A DNA stretch of 64,000 nt, from contig CAZDEE010000004.1 in NCBI GenBank assembly GCA_964504595.1, positions 1 to 64,000 on the forward strand. The letters are read 5' to 3'. A program made the position numbers and the translations under genes. Of this stretch, positions 18,798 to 28,061 are shown one piece after another; within the stretch, counting starts at the first letter, position 1; each line of letters starts with the position of its first letter. The stretch is from CAG-826 sp964504595. Lineage in GTDB: Bacteria; Bacillota_I; Bacilli_A; RFN20; CAG-826. The notes beneath the pieces are model-generated. The model did not search any database and was not told where the DNA came from. It saw only the letters and a program-made list of their open reading frames with translations.

Positions 18798-21125
18798 ATG
18801 GAAAAATGGATTCTACAACTTAACAATGCTTTAGTTGTTGCTCCTTATAGCGAGCATTCATTTTTTCTAATGCTTAAAAATAAATATCCTGATATCGATT
18901 TTAAATTAACGACAAAAGAAGAAATTATTAATAGCTATTATGGTAAAGCTAGTGATGATTATTTTTATATTTGGTATTTTTCTCATCAAAATATACCTTT
19001 TGAAGTAGCTAAATTATATTACAAAATGGTTAATTTACCTTTAATCGATGATAGTAATGTAAAAGTGCAAGATATGCTATTACTTAGAAATGAATTGATT
19101 GGTAAAGGAATTATTAAACCGGTTAAGTATTATAGTAGCATGTTAAAAAAGTATAAAGTGCTATTATTTGATTATTTGGAAAATGATAAAGAATTAGTTT
19201 ATATCTTTAATAAAGAAAATATATCTTACTGCGGTTTAAGTAGAAAATTATTAAAAGATACCACAGAAATAACTTCTTTTGAACATATTGATGATGAAAT
19301 AGCTTATATGCTTCAAGAGATAATGCGACTTTATAATGAAGAAAATATCCCTTTATCAAAAATATATATTTATAAACCATCTAAAGAGTACTACTATCCT
19401 TTAATTAAAATTGCAAGTAGCTTTAATATTCCTTTAGAGGATTACAAAAGTAGTAGCTATTATTCGCTATCAATAACTAAAGAAATGATTGAATATTATC
19501 GAATTCATAATGAGATAGAGTCCTTTGAAACTAAGACAGATTTAGAAAATGAAATTAAATTATTAATAAATGAATTGACGGATAAATATCGACTTTTATT
19601 TTCGTTAGATAATTTTTTATTGATTTTAAAAGATTATTTTCAAAACAAAAAATTATCTTGTGAACATTATAAAGAAGAGATTCGTTTTACTTCTCGTCAT
19701 CATTTTTTAGATGATGAATATGTTTTTGTATTGGGATTTGAACAAGGAAAAATGCCTTCTGTTAGAAAAGATGATGATTATTTTTTAGATAGTATTAAAG
19801 AAAGAATTCATCTTTCAACTTCGGAAGATTTAAATAAAATCGAAATATTAAAAATTAAAAAGCTCCTTTTAGAGAATAAAAATGTTTATCTTTCTTACAA
19901 ACATAAATCAATTGATGGAATTAGTTATCCATCTTTATTAATCGCACAATTTGGCCTTAAGGTTAATCAGCCTAAATTTAGTTTATTAACATATTCTTTA
20001 AAATATTCTAAGCTTGAATATGGAAGACTCTTAGATTTAGAAAGAAAATATGGCATAAGAATTAAAGGAAGAGAAAAATATTATTCATTAGAAGATATTT
20101 CTTATCGGACATATGATTCTAGTTTTAAAGGAAGCAATCATTATAAAAACGATGATAATTTAACTCATTCTTATTCAAAACTTAAAATATACGCTCAATG
20201 TCCATATCATTACTATTTAGATAATGTTCTACATTTAAATCCTTTTGAAGACAGTTCATCTTTAAAATTTGGTAATTTAGTCCATTATATTATGGAATAT
20301 GGTGTGGAAGGACTGTCTTTTGAAGAAGCCTATGAAAAGAGTTATCAAAAGTTTATTTGGACGGATAAGGAAAAAATATTACTTTTACAAATAAAAAACA
20401 TTATTGAAGAACTATTTCAAAACAACCTTCATTTTGTTTCTAAAATGGTTAACCCGAAGATATATGTTGAAAATTCGTTCACTCTTAGTTTACATGAGCA
20501 TGCTTCTTTAACTGGTAAAATTGACAAAATAATTTTAACTGGTAAGAATGATGAAAACATTTCTATTATCGATTATAAAACTGGTTCAGAAAGAATTAGC
20601 TTAAAAGAATTAGAATATGGATTTTCGATGCAATTACCTATTTATAGTCTTTTAAGAACTTCTAAGGAAGCGTTTAAAGATTTGGATTTACTAGGAGTTT
20701 ATATTCAACCAGTATTACCTAGCTCCCCTATCGCGAGTTCAAAAAAGACTAAAACCCCTCTTATTAAAGAGCAAATGCTTCAAGGTTATACGCTTAATGA
20801 TAGAGCAAAACTTGCATCATTTGATCCTAATTATATGGAATCGACTTTTATAAAAAGTATGAAAATAAATAAAGAAGGAAATTATTATAAGTATGTAAAA
20901 ATATTTTCTAAAGAAGAATGGAATCGTTATGAAGATATTGTCTATAAAGTAATTTTAGATTTTGATCGTCGAATTAGAGAAAATGATTTTAGAATTGCTC
21001 CAGTTATAATGAACAATCAATCTAGCTGTAGTTTTTGTCCATATAAAGATATTTGTTATGTTAATAAAGGACAAATGATTACTATTAACACTTCTGAAGA
21101 AAAAGGAGATGACGATGATGAGTAA
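18798..21125 (+). CDS. addB: AddB-like exonuclease subunit, short form without Walker A
   Basis: This 775-residue protein is the AddB-type partner of AddA in double-strand break processing. The C-terminal PD-(D/E)xK nuclease domain shows KFGNLVHYIMEYG, IIDYKTGSE and SMQLPIYSL. The four iron-sulfur cysteines are present: C468 in AQCPYHYYL, and C744, C747 and C753 in the C-terminal cluster. Bacillus AddB is about 1160 residues and begins with a P-loop. Here the N-terminus (LQLNNALVVAPYSEHSF) has no GxGKT, and roughly 390 residues of the inactivated helicase part are gone. The next gene, addA, overlaps its end and has its ribosome site inside it. Confidence 0.85.
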   Translation: MEKWILQLNNALVVAPYSEHSFFLMLKNKYPDIDFKLTTKEEIINSYYGKASDDYFYIWYFSHQNIPFEVAKLYYKMVNLPLIDDSNVKVQDMLLLRNELIGKGIIKPVKYYSSMLKKYKVLLFDYLENDKELVYIFNKENISYCGLSRKLLKDTTEITSFEHIDDEIAYMLQEIMRLYNEENIPLSKIYIYKPSKEYYYPLIKIASSFNIPLEDYKSSSYYSLSITKEMIEYYRIHNEIESFETKTDLENEIKLLINELTDKYRLLFSLDNFLLILKDYFQNKKLSCEHYKEEIRFTSRHHFLDDEYVFVLGFEQGKMPSVRKDDDYFLDSIKERIHLSTSEDLNKIEILKIKKLLLENKNVYLSYKHKSIDGISYPSLLIAQFGLKVNQPKFSLLTYSLKYSKLEYGRLLDLERKYGIRIKGREKYYSLEDISYRTYDSSFKGSNHYKNDDNLTHSYSKLKIYAQCPYHYYLDNVLHLNPFEDSSSLKFGNLVHYIMEYGVEGLSFEEAYEKSYQKFIWTDKEKILLLQIKNIIEELFQNNLHFVSKMVNPKIYVENSFTLSLHEHASLTGKIDKIILTGKNDENISIIDYKTGSERISLKELEYGFSMQLPIYSLLRTSKEAFKDLDLLGVYIQPVLPSSPIASSKKTKTPLIKEQMLQGYTLNDRAKLASFDPNYMESTFIKSMKINKEGNYYKYVKIFSKEEWNRYEDIVYKVILDFDRRIRENDFRIAPVIMNNQSSCSFCPYKDICYVNKGQMITINTSEEKGDDDDE

Positions 21126-24100
21126 GGAAACTTTATATACTAAAGAACAACAACAAGCGGTATTTACTCGTGGTCATAATGTCATTGTCTCTGCAGGTGC
21201 GGGTTCAGGTAAGACAAAGGTATTATCTGGAAGAGCTTATCAATTAATTAAAGAAGGTATGAAATTAGAAGAATTAGTAATGTTAACTTTTACTAACGCC
21301 GCGGCATTTAATATGAGAGAAAAGGTAAGAGAATTACTTTTAGAAGATGAAGAATTAGCGCCTCTTGCGGATAAAGTGGAATCAAGTTATATTACGACAT
21401 TTGATGCACTTGCATTATCGATTGTTAAAAGATTTCATTATTTACTAGAAATTGATGAAAATATTTCTATTACTGATGATTCTCTAGTGCAAGTTAAAAA
21501 GAATGCGATTATTGATGAAATATTAGATGAGTATTACGCTCATCCATCTTCAAAGTTTTTATCTTTAATTAGCAAATATACTTTGAAGAATGATAATTTA
21601 ATTAAAAAATTTTTACTTCAAATTGATAAACATGCATCTTTAAAAATAAATCGAAAAGAGTACTTAAATAATTATATTAATACTTTTTACAACCAAGAGA
21701 AAATCGAATCAGATATTAATACTTTTTTTAATAACATCATTGAAGAAATTAAAAACTTTAGTTATTCTCTTAATCAATTAGAAATTATTGAAGATGTTAT
21801 AAGAATGCAAGAAAAATTAGGAGAATTAATTGATTGTCAAACATATGATGAATTACAAGAAAAGTTGATTAATTTCCGCTTTCCTCCGTTCCCTAGAGGC
21901 TTAGAATGTGATGAAGAATATAAGGAATATCGAAAAAAAATTACATCTGGTTTTCTAAGCTCTATTAAAAATTATGCAAAAGTTGGTTCAAAAGAAGATA
22001 TCATTCATAGGTTTATGTCCACAAAAGATGATGTTGAAGTTCTTATTGAAATAATTATAGAGTTAGATAAAAGAATGGAAAAGTATAAGAAAGAATATAG
22101 CATATATACGTTTTCTGATATTGCTTATTTAGCTTATACATTATTAGATCATTCTCTTGTTAAAGAGGAATTTACTAATAAAATTAAAGCAATAATGATC
22201 GATGAATATCAAGATACATCTGATATTCAAGAAGCTTTTATTATGAAAATGGCCAACAACAATTTATTTATGGTTGGAGATGTTAAGCAATCTATTTATC
22301 GCTTTAGAAATGCTAATTGTGAATTATTTATGGATAAATATTATCGTTATCAAAAAGCTGGTAATGATTTTAAATATGGAGAAAAAATTGACTTTACATT
22401 TAATTTCCGTTCTCGACAAGAAGTAATTGAAGATATTAATGAATTGTTTTCGTCTTTAATGAGCGACCAATTTGGCGGGGCAAATTATAGAGTAGATCAT
22501 TTAACAACCGCGGGACAAAAGAGTTATTTAGAAGGTGAAGGTAAAACTGGTGAAAACTATTACTTTGAAATGAATGGATATCAAAGTAATGATAAAACTC
22601 GTACAGAAGCACATTTAATAGCTCAAGATATTATAAAAAAACTAAATAATTATAAATTATTTAATAAGAAGACAAAAAAATCTTATAAAGCGGGATATAA
22701 TGATTTTGCTATTTTACTTGATCGGGCAACGCAATTTGATGTTTATAAGGAAGTATTTGAAGAATATCATATTCCTTTAAAAGTTCAATCTGATGAAGAA
22801 ATTGCTTCTTCTGTATCGGTTAGAGTATTAAAAAATCTTTTAAGATGCTTTAAAATCATTTTAAATCATGAAGATGATCCTTATTTTTCTACTTATTATG
22901 CTTCAATTTATCGTAGCTTTCTTTATCAAGGAAATGATCAAGAATTAGAAAAAATCATTTTAGAATCAAAAATCAAAGATACAGAACTTTATCAAAAGAT
23001 TGAAAAAATTGCTTTAGAATATAAAGATGATTCTTTATCAAAACAAGTTATTGCTTTATTGCACACATTTGATTTTGAACATAAACTCATATTAATAGGT
23101 GATATTGAAAAGAACGAAAAAAATATTGAATATGTCTTAAATTCAATTATTTCTATGGAAAATATGGGCTATACGTTAGATGATTTTATTACTTACTTAG
23201 ATAATTTAGATGAATATGATATTAAAATTAAAGCAGCTTATAGCGATGATGGAAGCGATGCGGTGCGATTATTAACTATTCATAAATCAAAAGGATTAGA
23301 GTATCCTATTGTTTATTATGCTGGCTTATCGGTAAAGTTTAATCTTTCTGATATTAATTCAATATTTATGACATCGTTAGATTATGGAATTATTTTTCCA
23401 GTAAATGATGATAAGATTCCAGAAACAATGTATCATTTTTTAGCTAGAATGAAGGAGCTAAAGGATGAATTAAGTGAAAAAATTCGTTTACTTTATGTTG
23501 CGTTAACTCGTGCTGAAGAAAAGATGATTGCGTTTTATCCTTTAGATTATAATCCAGCATATAATATAGGATCTGCAAAAACATTTTTAGATTTTCTTTA
23601 TTTATCTTCTTTAAATCCAGCTCGCTTTAAGGAAGTTAAACTTATAGAAAATACAGTTAGTGAAAGCGTGGATATTGAGCAAGAGAGTAAAGATAGATTG
23701 CTAATTAAAGAAGTGCAAATCCCGTTTGTTAAAAAAGAAAAGATTTATGCATCAAATATTTTAGTTAATAATGTTGATGAAGAAATTTTATCGTTAGGTA
23801 CTAGGTTGCACTTTATTCTTGAATTAATTAACTTTAATCATCCTGATTTAAGTTTTATCGAAGATGAATATGAACTTAATTGGGTTAATAAGTTCTTTAC
23901 TTCAAAGTTGTATCTTGATTATAAAGATTATAGAGCTTATCATGAATACTCATATTTTGATGAAGAAAATAATTATAAAGGTATTATTGACTTACTATTA
24001 ATTGGAGAAGATAAAGCGATTATTATTGATTTTAAAACTGCGAATATAGATCCGAAAAAATATACAAATCAATTGAAAACATATGCAACTTATGTTCGTA

Positions 24101-24180
24101 AGACATTTAAGAAAGAAGTTGCTACGTATTTATATTCAATTATGAATGGAAATTATATTGAAGTTGATGTTAGCAAATGA
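21118..24180 (+). CDS. addA: AddA-type helicase-nuclease
   Basis: This is a UvrD/RecB-family superfamily 1 helicase of about 1020 residues with a C-terminal nuclease. It works with AddB to resect DNA ends for RecA loading. The Walker A is SAGAGSGKT, Walker B IDEYQDT, motif III-IV VGDVKQSIYRFR, motif V-VI LTIHKSKGLEYPIV and LLYVALTRAEE. The nuclease motif IIDFKTANIDP sits near the end. The start is one of three close ATGs. The AAGGAG at 21103-21108 favours 21115 or 21118, and 21118 is used. It overlaps addB by 8 bases. It is slightly shorter than Bacillus AddA (about 1230 residues). It ends in TGA, evidence for the standard code. Confidence 0.95.
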   Translation: MSKETLYTKEQQQAVFTRGHNVIVSAGAGSGKTKVLSGRAYQLIKEGMKLEELVMLTFTNAAAFNMREKVRELLLEDEELAPLADKVESSYITTFDALALSIVKRFHYLLEIDENISITDDSLVQVKKNAIIDEILDEYYAHPSSKFLSLISKYTLKNDNLIKKFLLQIDKHASLKINRKEYLNNYINTFYNQEKIESDINTFFNNIIEEIKNFSYSLNQLEIIEDVIRMQEKLGELIDCQTYDELQEKLINFRFPPFPRGLECDEEYKEYRKKITSGFLSSIKNYAKVGSKEDIIHRFMSTKDDVEVLIEIIIELDKRMEKYKKEYSIYTFSDIAYLAYTLLDHSLVKEEFTNKIKAIMIDEYQDTSDIQEAFIMKMANNNLFMVGDVKQSIYRFRNANCELFMDKYYRYQKAGNDFKYGEKIDFTFNFRSRQEVIEDINELFSSLMSDQFGGANYRVDHLTTAGQKSYLEGEGKTGENYYFEMNGYQSNDKTRTEAHLIAQDIIKKLNNYKLFNKKTKKSYKAGYNDFAILLDRATQFDVYKEVFEEYHIPLKVQSDEEIASSVSVRVLKNLLRCFKIILNHEDDPYFSTYYASIYRSFLYQGNDQELEKIILESKIKDTELYQKIEKIALEYKDDSLSKQVIALLHTFDFEHKLILIGDIEKNEKNIEYVLNSIISMENMGYTLDDFITYLDNLDEYDIKIKAAYSDDGSDAVRLLTIHKSKGLEYPIVYYAGLSVKFNLSDINSIFMTSLDYGIIFPVNDDKIPETMYHFLARMKELKDELSEKIRLLYVALTRAEEKMIAFYPLDYNPAYNIGSAKTFLDFLYLSSLNPARFKEVKLIENTVSESVDIEQESKDRLLIKEVQIPFVKKEKIYASNILVNNVDEEILSLGTRLHFILELINFNHPDLSFIEDEYELNWVNKFFTSKLYLDYKDYRAYHEYSYFDEENNYKGIIDLLLIGEDKAIIIDFKTANIDPKKYTNQLKTYATYVRKTFKKEVATYLYSIMNGNYIEVDVSK

Positions 24181-24187
24181 AGTGCAT

Positions 24188-24222
24188 AAAAAAACTTAGA
24201 TTAAATTTGTCTAAGTTTTTTT
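24188..24222 (+). terminator. Intrinsic terminator after addA
   Basis: AAAAAAACTTAGA pairs with TCTAAGTTTTTTT around a 9-base loop, with the U-run on the plus strand. Confidence 0.88.
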
Positions 24223-24245
24223 AGTATCTTTTTATATAGTTTTAT

Positions 24246-24434
24246 TTATTTTTTTCGACAATCATAAATCATTTTGATAAGAATTAATAGATAGATAAAG
24301 GTTAATACTCCAACAATTATATATCCTAAGATTTTACTAGCTCCATCAATAGAAATAAATGGTGTTAGGAAAGTAATGACCACAAATAGGTAAATAAATG
24401 TTAAGAAGAGAATTTTTCTTTTAATGTGATTCAT
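24246..24434 (-). CDS. Small two-helix membrane protein
   Basis: This 62-residue protein has two hydrophobic helices (about 7-26 and 34-55) and basic ends (NHIKRK and CRKK). The basic ends suggest a hairpin with both termini inside. An excellent AAGGAG ribosome site lies 8 bases before the ATG, and a TATAAT -10 sequence on the minus strand (24456-24461) precedes it closely, which supports a real gene. No family is recognised. Confidence 0.6.
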   Translation of the reverse strand: MNHIKRKILFLTFIYLFVVITFLTPFISIDGASKILGYIIVGVLTFIYLLILIKMIYDCRKK

Positions 24435-24742
24435 GTTAGGTTCTCCTTTTTCTCTATTATAATAGCAAAAAAAATTGAACAGAAAAATGATTCGCTTGTA
24501 TTATCTCATTTTTTGATTGTTATAAGTTTTTATAGTTAAAAATAGAATGTTGCTTTTTAATATTTGTTTGTAAAATAGCACTTTCATTATTTATTCTTTA
24601 TCAATTGATGTTTCTTTTTAATCGTAATTGAATATGAGAAAAATAATATTTTTATATGATAACGATGAATTAATAGGATAGATTTGAATTGGAATAATAA
24701 CATTTATAAAAAAAGCTCCAGAGGAACTAACTCTAGGAGCCT
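24435..24742. other. Gene-free 308-base interval
   Basis: It holds the ribosome site and -10 of the small membrane protein at the left and the terminator of the ABC transporter operon at the right. Between 24475 and 24706 the DNA is very AT-rich, with no structured RNA or convincing reading frame seen. Confidence 0.5.
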
Positions 24743-24743
24743 T
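24707..24743 (-). terminator. Terminator of the ABC importer operon
   Basis: On the minus strand, GGCTCC plus AGAG pairs with CTCT plus GGAGC across a short loop with one bulge, followed by a T-run (the A-run at 24708-24714 on the plus strand). Confidence 0.8.
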
Positions 24744-25738
24744 TAAGCGTATAAATTAGTAACTATTTTATCGTATATGTCAGAAGAAAAAGTTAATTCG
24801 CCTGCCATAATCATAATTTCTATTAAACGATCATAACTTTCTTTTTTTAAGGTCAAGTCTTCATTCCAAACATCAATTGATAAGTAGTTATTTATAACAT
24901 TAGTTATTTCAATTTCATCACTTGAAATAAAGCTTGCTTTTAATGACTTAACAATATCATTCATTTCACTATTTAATAAATAATGAATACCTTTCTTTAT
25001 AGCTTTGTTAAAAGAAATTAATACTTTTTCATTTTGTTCAACATATTTTTTAGTCGCGCAGTAGCAGGTGTATGGTACTTCTCCAGATGATTCACCAATT
25101 GACGCAACAATATGACCAATACCATTTCTTTCAACTTGACTGGCAGAAGGTTCAAATAAAGTTACATAATCACTTTGTCCAGCGGTAAAAACACCTGCCA
25201 TAACGTCAAAGTTTACATCAGTTCTAATATTAACCTCAGCATTTTCATCATTTTGACCGATTTGCAAACCTGCTTTCTTTAAAACATACTCTAAAGTCAT
25301 TTCAGGCATTCCACCTTTACGACCGCCGATAATAGTTTTACCTTTTAAATCAGTCCATTTAAAAGATGGGTTTTCTTCTCTTGCTAAAAGGAAACTTCCA
25401 TCTTTATGAGTTAATTGAGAAAAGTTAATCGCAAAGTTACTTTCTCCTCCATTATAGACATAAATGCTTGCTTCAGGTCCCATTAAACCTATTTGTGCTT
25501 CTTTAGATAATAAAGCCGCCATAGTCTTATCTGCGCCGGGAGTCGTAATGACTTTAACCTTTAGGCCTTCTTCTTCAAAGTAGCCATTGTTTATTGCAAT
25601 ATATTGTGGGGCATAGAATAAAGAATGAGTAACTTCTGCAATGGTAATGCTGGTATACCCATCATTTTTAGAACATGATGATATTGAAGATAAAATACTT
25701 ATACATAATACAACAAATAAATAAAAATACTTTTTCAT
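24743..25738 (-). CDS. ABC importer substrate-binding lipoprotein (NMT1/SsuA type)
   Basis: This 331-residue exported lipoprotein has a hydrophobic signal followed by a lipobox ending at SISSC near residue 22. The mature part matches the NMT1/SsuA/ThiY class: LFYAPQYIAINNGYFEEEGL near the start, TTPGADKTMAALLSKEAQIGL, and the DLKGKTIIGGRKGG motif of the second lobe. Members bind sulfonates, taurine, nitrate or the pyrimidine precursor of thiamine. The exact ligand cannot be read from sequence. No TPP riboswitch is present ahead of the operon, so a thiamine role has no support. It overlaps the permease gene by 4 bases and is the last gene of the three-gene operon. Confidence 0.9.
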   Translation of the reverse strand: MKKYFYLFVVLCISILSSISSCSKNDGYTSITIAEVTHSLFYAPQYIAINNGYFEEEGLKVKVITTPGADKTMAALLSKEAQIGLMGPEASIYVYNGGESNFAINFSQLTHKDGSFLLAREENPSFKWTDLKGKTIIGGRKGGMPEMTLEYVLKKAGLQIGQNDENAEVNIRTDVNFDVMAGVFTAGQSDYVTLFEPSASQVERNGIGHIVASIGESSGEVPYTCYCATKKYVEQNEKVLISFNKAIKKGIHYLLNSEMNDIVKSLKASFISSDEIEITNVINNYLSIDVWNEDLTLKKESYDRLIEIMIMAGELTFSSDIYDKIVTNLYA

Positions 25739-26550
25739 CTCTTTCTCCTTTTGGTATATCGATAAGTACGATAATACTTTTCGATACAGTTTAATAATAA
25801 ATACATAAGTAACGCTAATAGGCCAAGAACAAATACTCCCATCATAACTAAGTCTAATTTAAATACTTGTCCACCATAAACAACTAGATAGCCAATTCCT
25901 TCTCTAGAAACTAAGAACTCACCAACAATGACTCCAACCCATGACATACCGATATTTATTTTAATGATGTTTATAATATTAGCGATATTGCTTGGTAGTA
26001 TTAGTTTTGTTAAAATTTGAAGTTTTGTGGCTTTAAAAGTTTTCATCATTTTAATTTGATTAGGATCGACATTTATAAAGTATTGATAAGAAGATAAAAC
26101 GGTAACGACTAAAGATAATGAAATAGCAACGACAACAATCCCTTTTATTCCGGTTCCTGCCCAAATAATAAGTATCGGCGCAAGTGCGGTCTTTGGTAAA
26201 GCGTTTAAGACGATTAAAAAAGGATCGAGAATCTTATATAAATTTGGAAACCACCATAATACTATTCCAATAAAAAGTCCTAATACTGTACCAATTATTA
26301 ATCCTAATAAGGTTTCTATTAATGAAACTTTTATATGGATAAATATTTCTTTAGTTTTTATATAGGTGTTTAGCAATTTAAAAATTGCGGAAGGCTTAGA
26401 AACTAAAAAAGTATTGATAATACCTAAATTTGCTAATAACTCCCATAGTCCTATAAAGATTATTAATAAGCTTATTTGAATAAAAAATATCATTGCTTTT
26501 TGTTTTCTTTTATTTGCAATATATTTATTTTGTGTATTAGGATCTTTCAT
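25735..26550 (-). CDS. ABC importer permease (SsuC/TauC type)
   Basis: This 271-residue inner-membrane permease has about six helices. The EAA-type coupling loop near residue 170-215 contains FKATKLQILTKLILPSNI, the feature that docks onto the ATPase. GTVLGLFIGIVLWWF and LPKTALAPILIIWAGTG are typical of the SsuC/TauC/NitT permeases. The gene starts 14 bases inside the end of the ATPase gene, so translation is probably coupled. Confidence 0.93.
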   Translation of the reverse strand: MKDPNTQNKYIANKRKQKAMIFFIQISLLIIFIGLWELLANLGIINTFLVSKPSAIFKLLNTYIKTKEIFIHIKVSLIETLLGLIIGTVLGLFIGIVLWWFPNLYKILDPFLIVLNALPKTALAPILIIWAGTGIKGIVVVAISLSLVVTVLSSYQYFINVDPNQIKMMKTFKATKLQILTKLILPSNIANIINIIKINIGMSWVGVIVGEFLVSREGIGYLVVYGGQVFKLDLVMMGVFVLGLLALLMYLLLNCIEKYYRTYRYTKRRKR

Positions 26551-27283
26551 GTTCTAACTCCTTATAAATTAAATCAAAATAATGTGAATATAACGGTGAT
26601 TTATATGCTGAAAGGGGAGTTTTATTATTTAGATTTAAATCAATAGGTATTATCTTTTTTATATGAGTTGGTCTTTTACTTAAGATTATTACTTTATTAG
26701 CAAAAGCAATAGCCTCACCGATATCATGAGTAACGATTAATGCTGATTTCTTTTCTTCTTTTATTATTTTATAAATATCTTCGATAACTATTAATTTGGT
26801 CTGATAATCTAATCCTGAAAAAGGTTCATCTAATAAAAGAATATCTGGTTTAAGCGCTAGAGTTCTAATTAAAGAAACACGTTTTTGCATTCCCCCAGAT
26901 AATTCACTCGGATAATGATTTTTAAATGATTCTAATTGATATTTAGAGAGTAAATTTTCAACATATAAAATATTTTCTGTAGATTTTGTATGGGTGATTT
27001 CTAATCCTAAAGTGACATTATCCTTAACCGTTCTCCAAGAAAAGAGTAAATCTTGTTGAAACATATAACCGATTTGCTTGTTGATGATAATTGTTCCTGA
27101 ACTTGGCTTAATTAAATTACTTATGAGATTTAATATCGTGGATTTACCACATCCAGAAGGCCCAACAATAGCAATTATTTCATCTTTTTCTAATGAAAAT
27201 GTAATATCTTTTAAAACATCTACAGTGCCATTTTCACTATAATATGTTTTACAAACATTATTAAATTCAAGATATTTGCTCAT
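26537..27283 (-). CDS. ABC importer ATPase (SsuB/TauB type)
   Basis: This 248-residue ATP-binding subunit energises the importer. Walker A GPSGCGKST is near residue 40, the Q-loop is in IGYMFQQDLLFSW, the signature LSGGMQKR near residue 129, Walker B ILLLDEPF, and the switch histidine is in LIVTHDIGEA. It is the first gene of the operon, with an AGGAGG ribosome site upstream. The upstream 160-base region shared with the divergent gene at 27444 has no clear promoter pair. Confidence 0.94.
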   Translation of the reverse strand: MSKYLEFNNVCKTYYSENGTVDVLKDITFSLEKDEIIAIVGPSGCGKSTILNLISNLIKPSSGTIIINKQIGYMFQQDLLFSWRTVKDNVTLGLEITHTKSTENILYVENLLSKYQLESFKNHYPSELSGGMQKRVSLIRTLALKPDILLLDEPFSGLDYQTKLIVIEDIYKIIKEEKKSALIVTHDIGEAIAFANKVIILSKRPTHIKKIIPIDLNLNNKTPLSAYKSPLYSHYFDLIYKELEHERS

Positions 27284-27443
27284 CGATTAGTCCTCCTAAC
27301 AATAATATTGTATTTATGATTTTTTTCTTTGTGATTTAAGTTAATAAAGTTAGGCGGTTTTCATTACTTTAATTACATGCTAAATATATTATTTTCATTT
27401 TATTTATGATAAAATTAATCTATATTTTTTGAAAGAAGATGAT

Positions 27444-28061
27444 ATGATGAATCAAGATTTATTAAATATGGAATTACTATATAGTGAAAATGATGAAGAT
27501 GTTTATAAAGCTTTATCATCAAAACAAAATTGGATTAATGGAATGTTTTTTATAAAGGGTAATATTGATACATCTTTAGATAGTAAAGGAAGAATTCATT
27601 ATCCTTTTATAGAAGCTTTAATTGATGATGTATTATTGTTTTCACCTATAGAAGTGGAAGATAAAGAAAGAGAAGCAAAATGGAATGAAAAGTATCGCAT
27701 GCTTGAATTGAGTTATTCTCTTGAAAAAGATGCCCCTTTTGTAGCGGTTTATGACTTTAATAAATTAGATAGACTTGGATATAATTCTTTAATGCCTAAT
27801 TTTTATCGAACAGTTGGAGAAAATTGTTTTGATAAAGGAAGTTATGATATTACTGATTTAATAAGAATTTTAATGCAAAAAGAAAATGGTAAAGCGTTTC
27901 TTCTCATTGAAAAAGAAAATCTTATTAATGATGTGTTTTATGCTCCATTATTAGTTAAGCTAATTGCGTTTCCAAGTGCGAGCGAGGAATTAAAAGAAGA
28001 ATTAAAAACAATTGCTAAGGAAAAAGATATTATTTATATGGAGGAAAACATCGATGGATAA
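27444..28061 (+). CDS. Uncharacterised protein, about 205 residues
   Basis: I do not recognise this acidic, soluble protein. It has no signal peptide or membrane helix. A possible alpha/beta fold is suggested by alternating hydrophobic strands (DDVLLFSPIEV, APFVAVYDFNKL, GKAFLLIEKENL). Start candidates are a TTG at 27429 and ATGs at 27444 and 27447. The purine-rich GAAAGAAG favours the ATGs. Its last 8 bases overlap the next gene, whose ribosome site is inside it, so the two form a pair. Confidence 0.65.
   Translation: MMNQDLLNMELLYSENDEDVYKALSSKQNWINGMFFIKGNIDTSLDSKGRIHYPFIEALIDDVLLFSPIEVEDKEREAKWNEKYRMLELSYSLEKDAPFVAVYDFNKLDRLGYNSLMPNFYRTVGENCFDKGSYDITDLIRILMQKENGKAFLLIEKENLINDVFYAPLLVKLIAFPSASEELKEELKTIAKEKDIIYMEENIDG

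Noticed and set aside
24178..24180. UGA read as tryptophan, as in Mycoplasma
   Set aside because: addA, rlmN and jetC end at TGA at natural protein ends, and tryptophans in conserved motifs use TGG.
27284..27443. Possible TPP riboswitch ahead of the NMT1-like ABC operon
   Set aside because: None of the conserved thi-box sequences (CTGAGA, and the ACCTGATCTGGATAATGCC-type block) is present on the minus strand.
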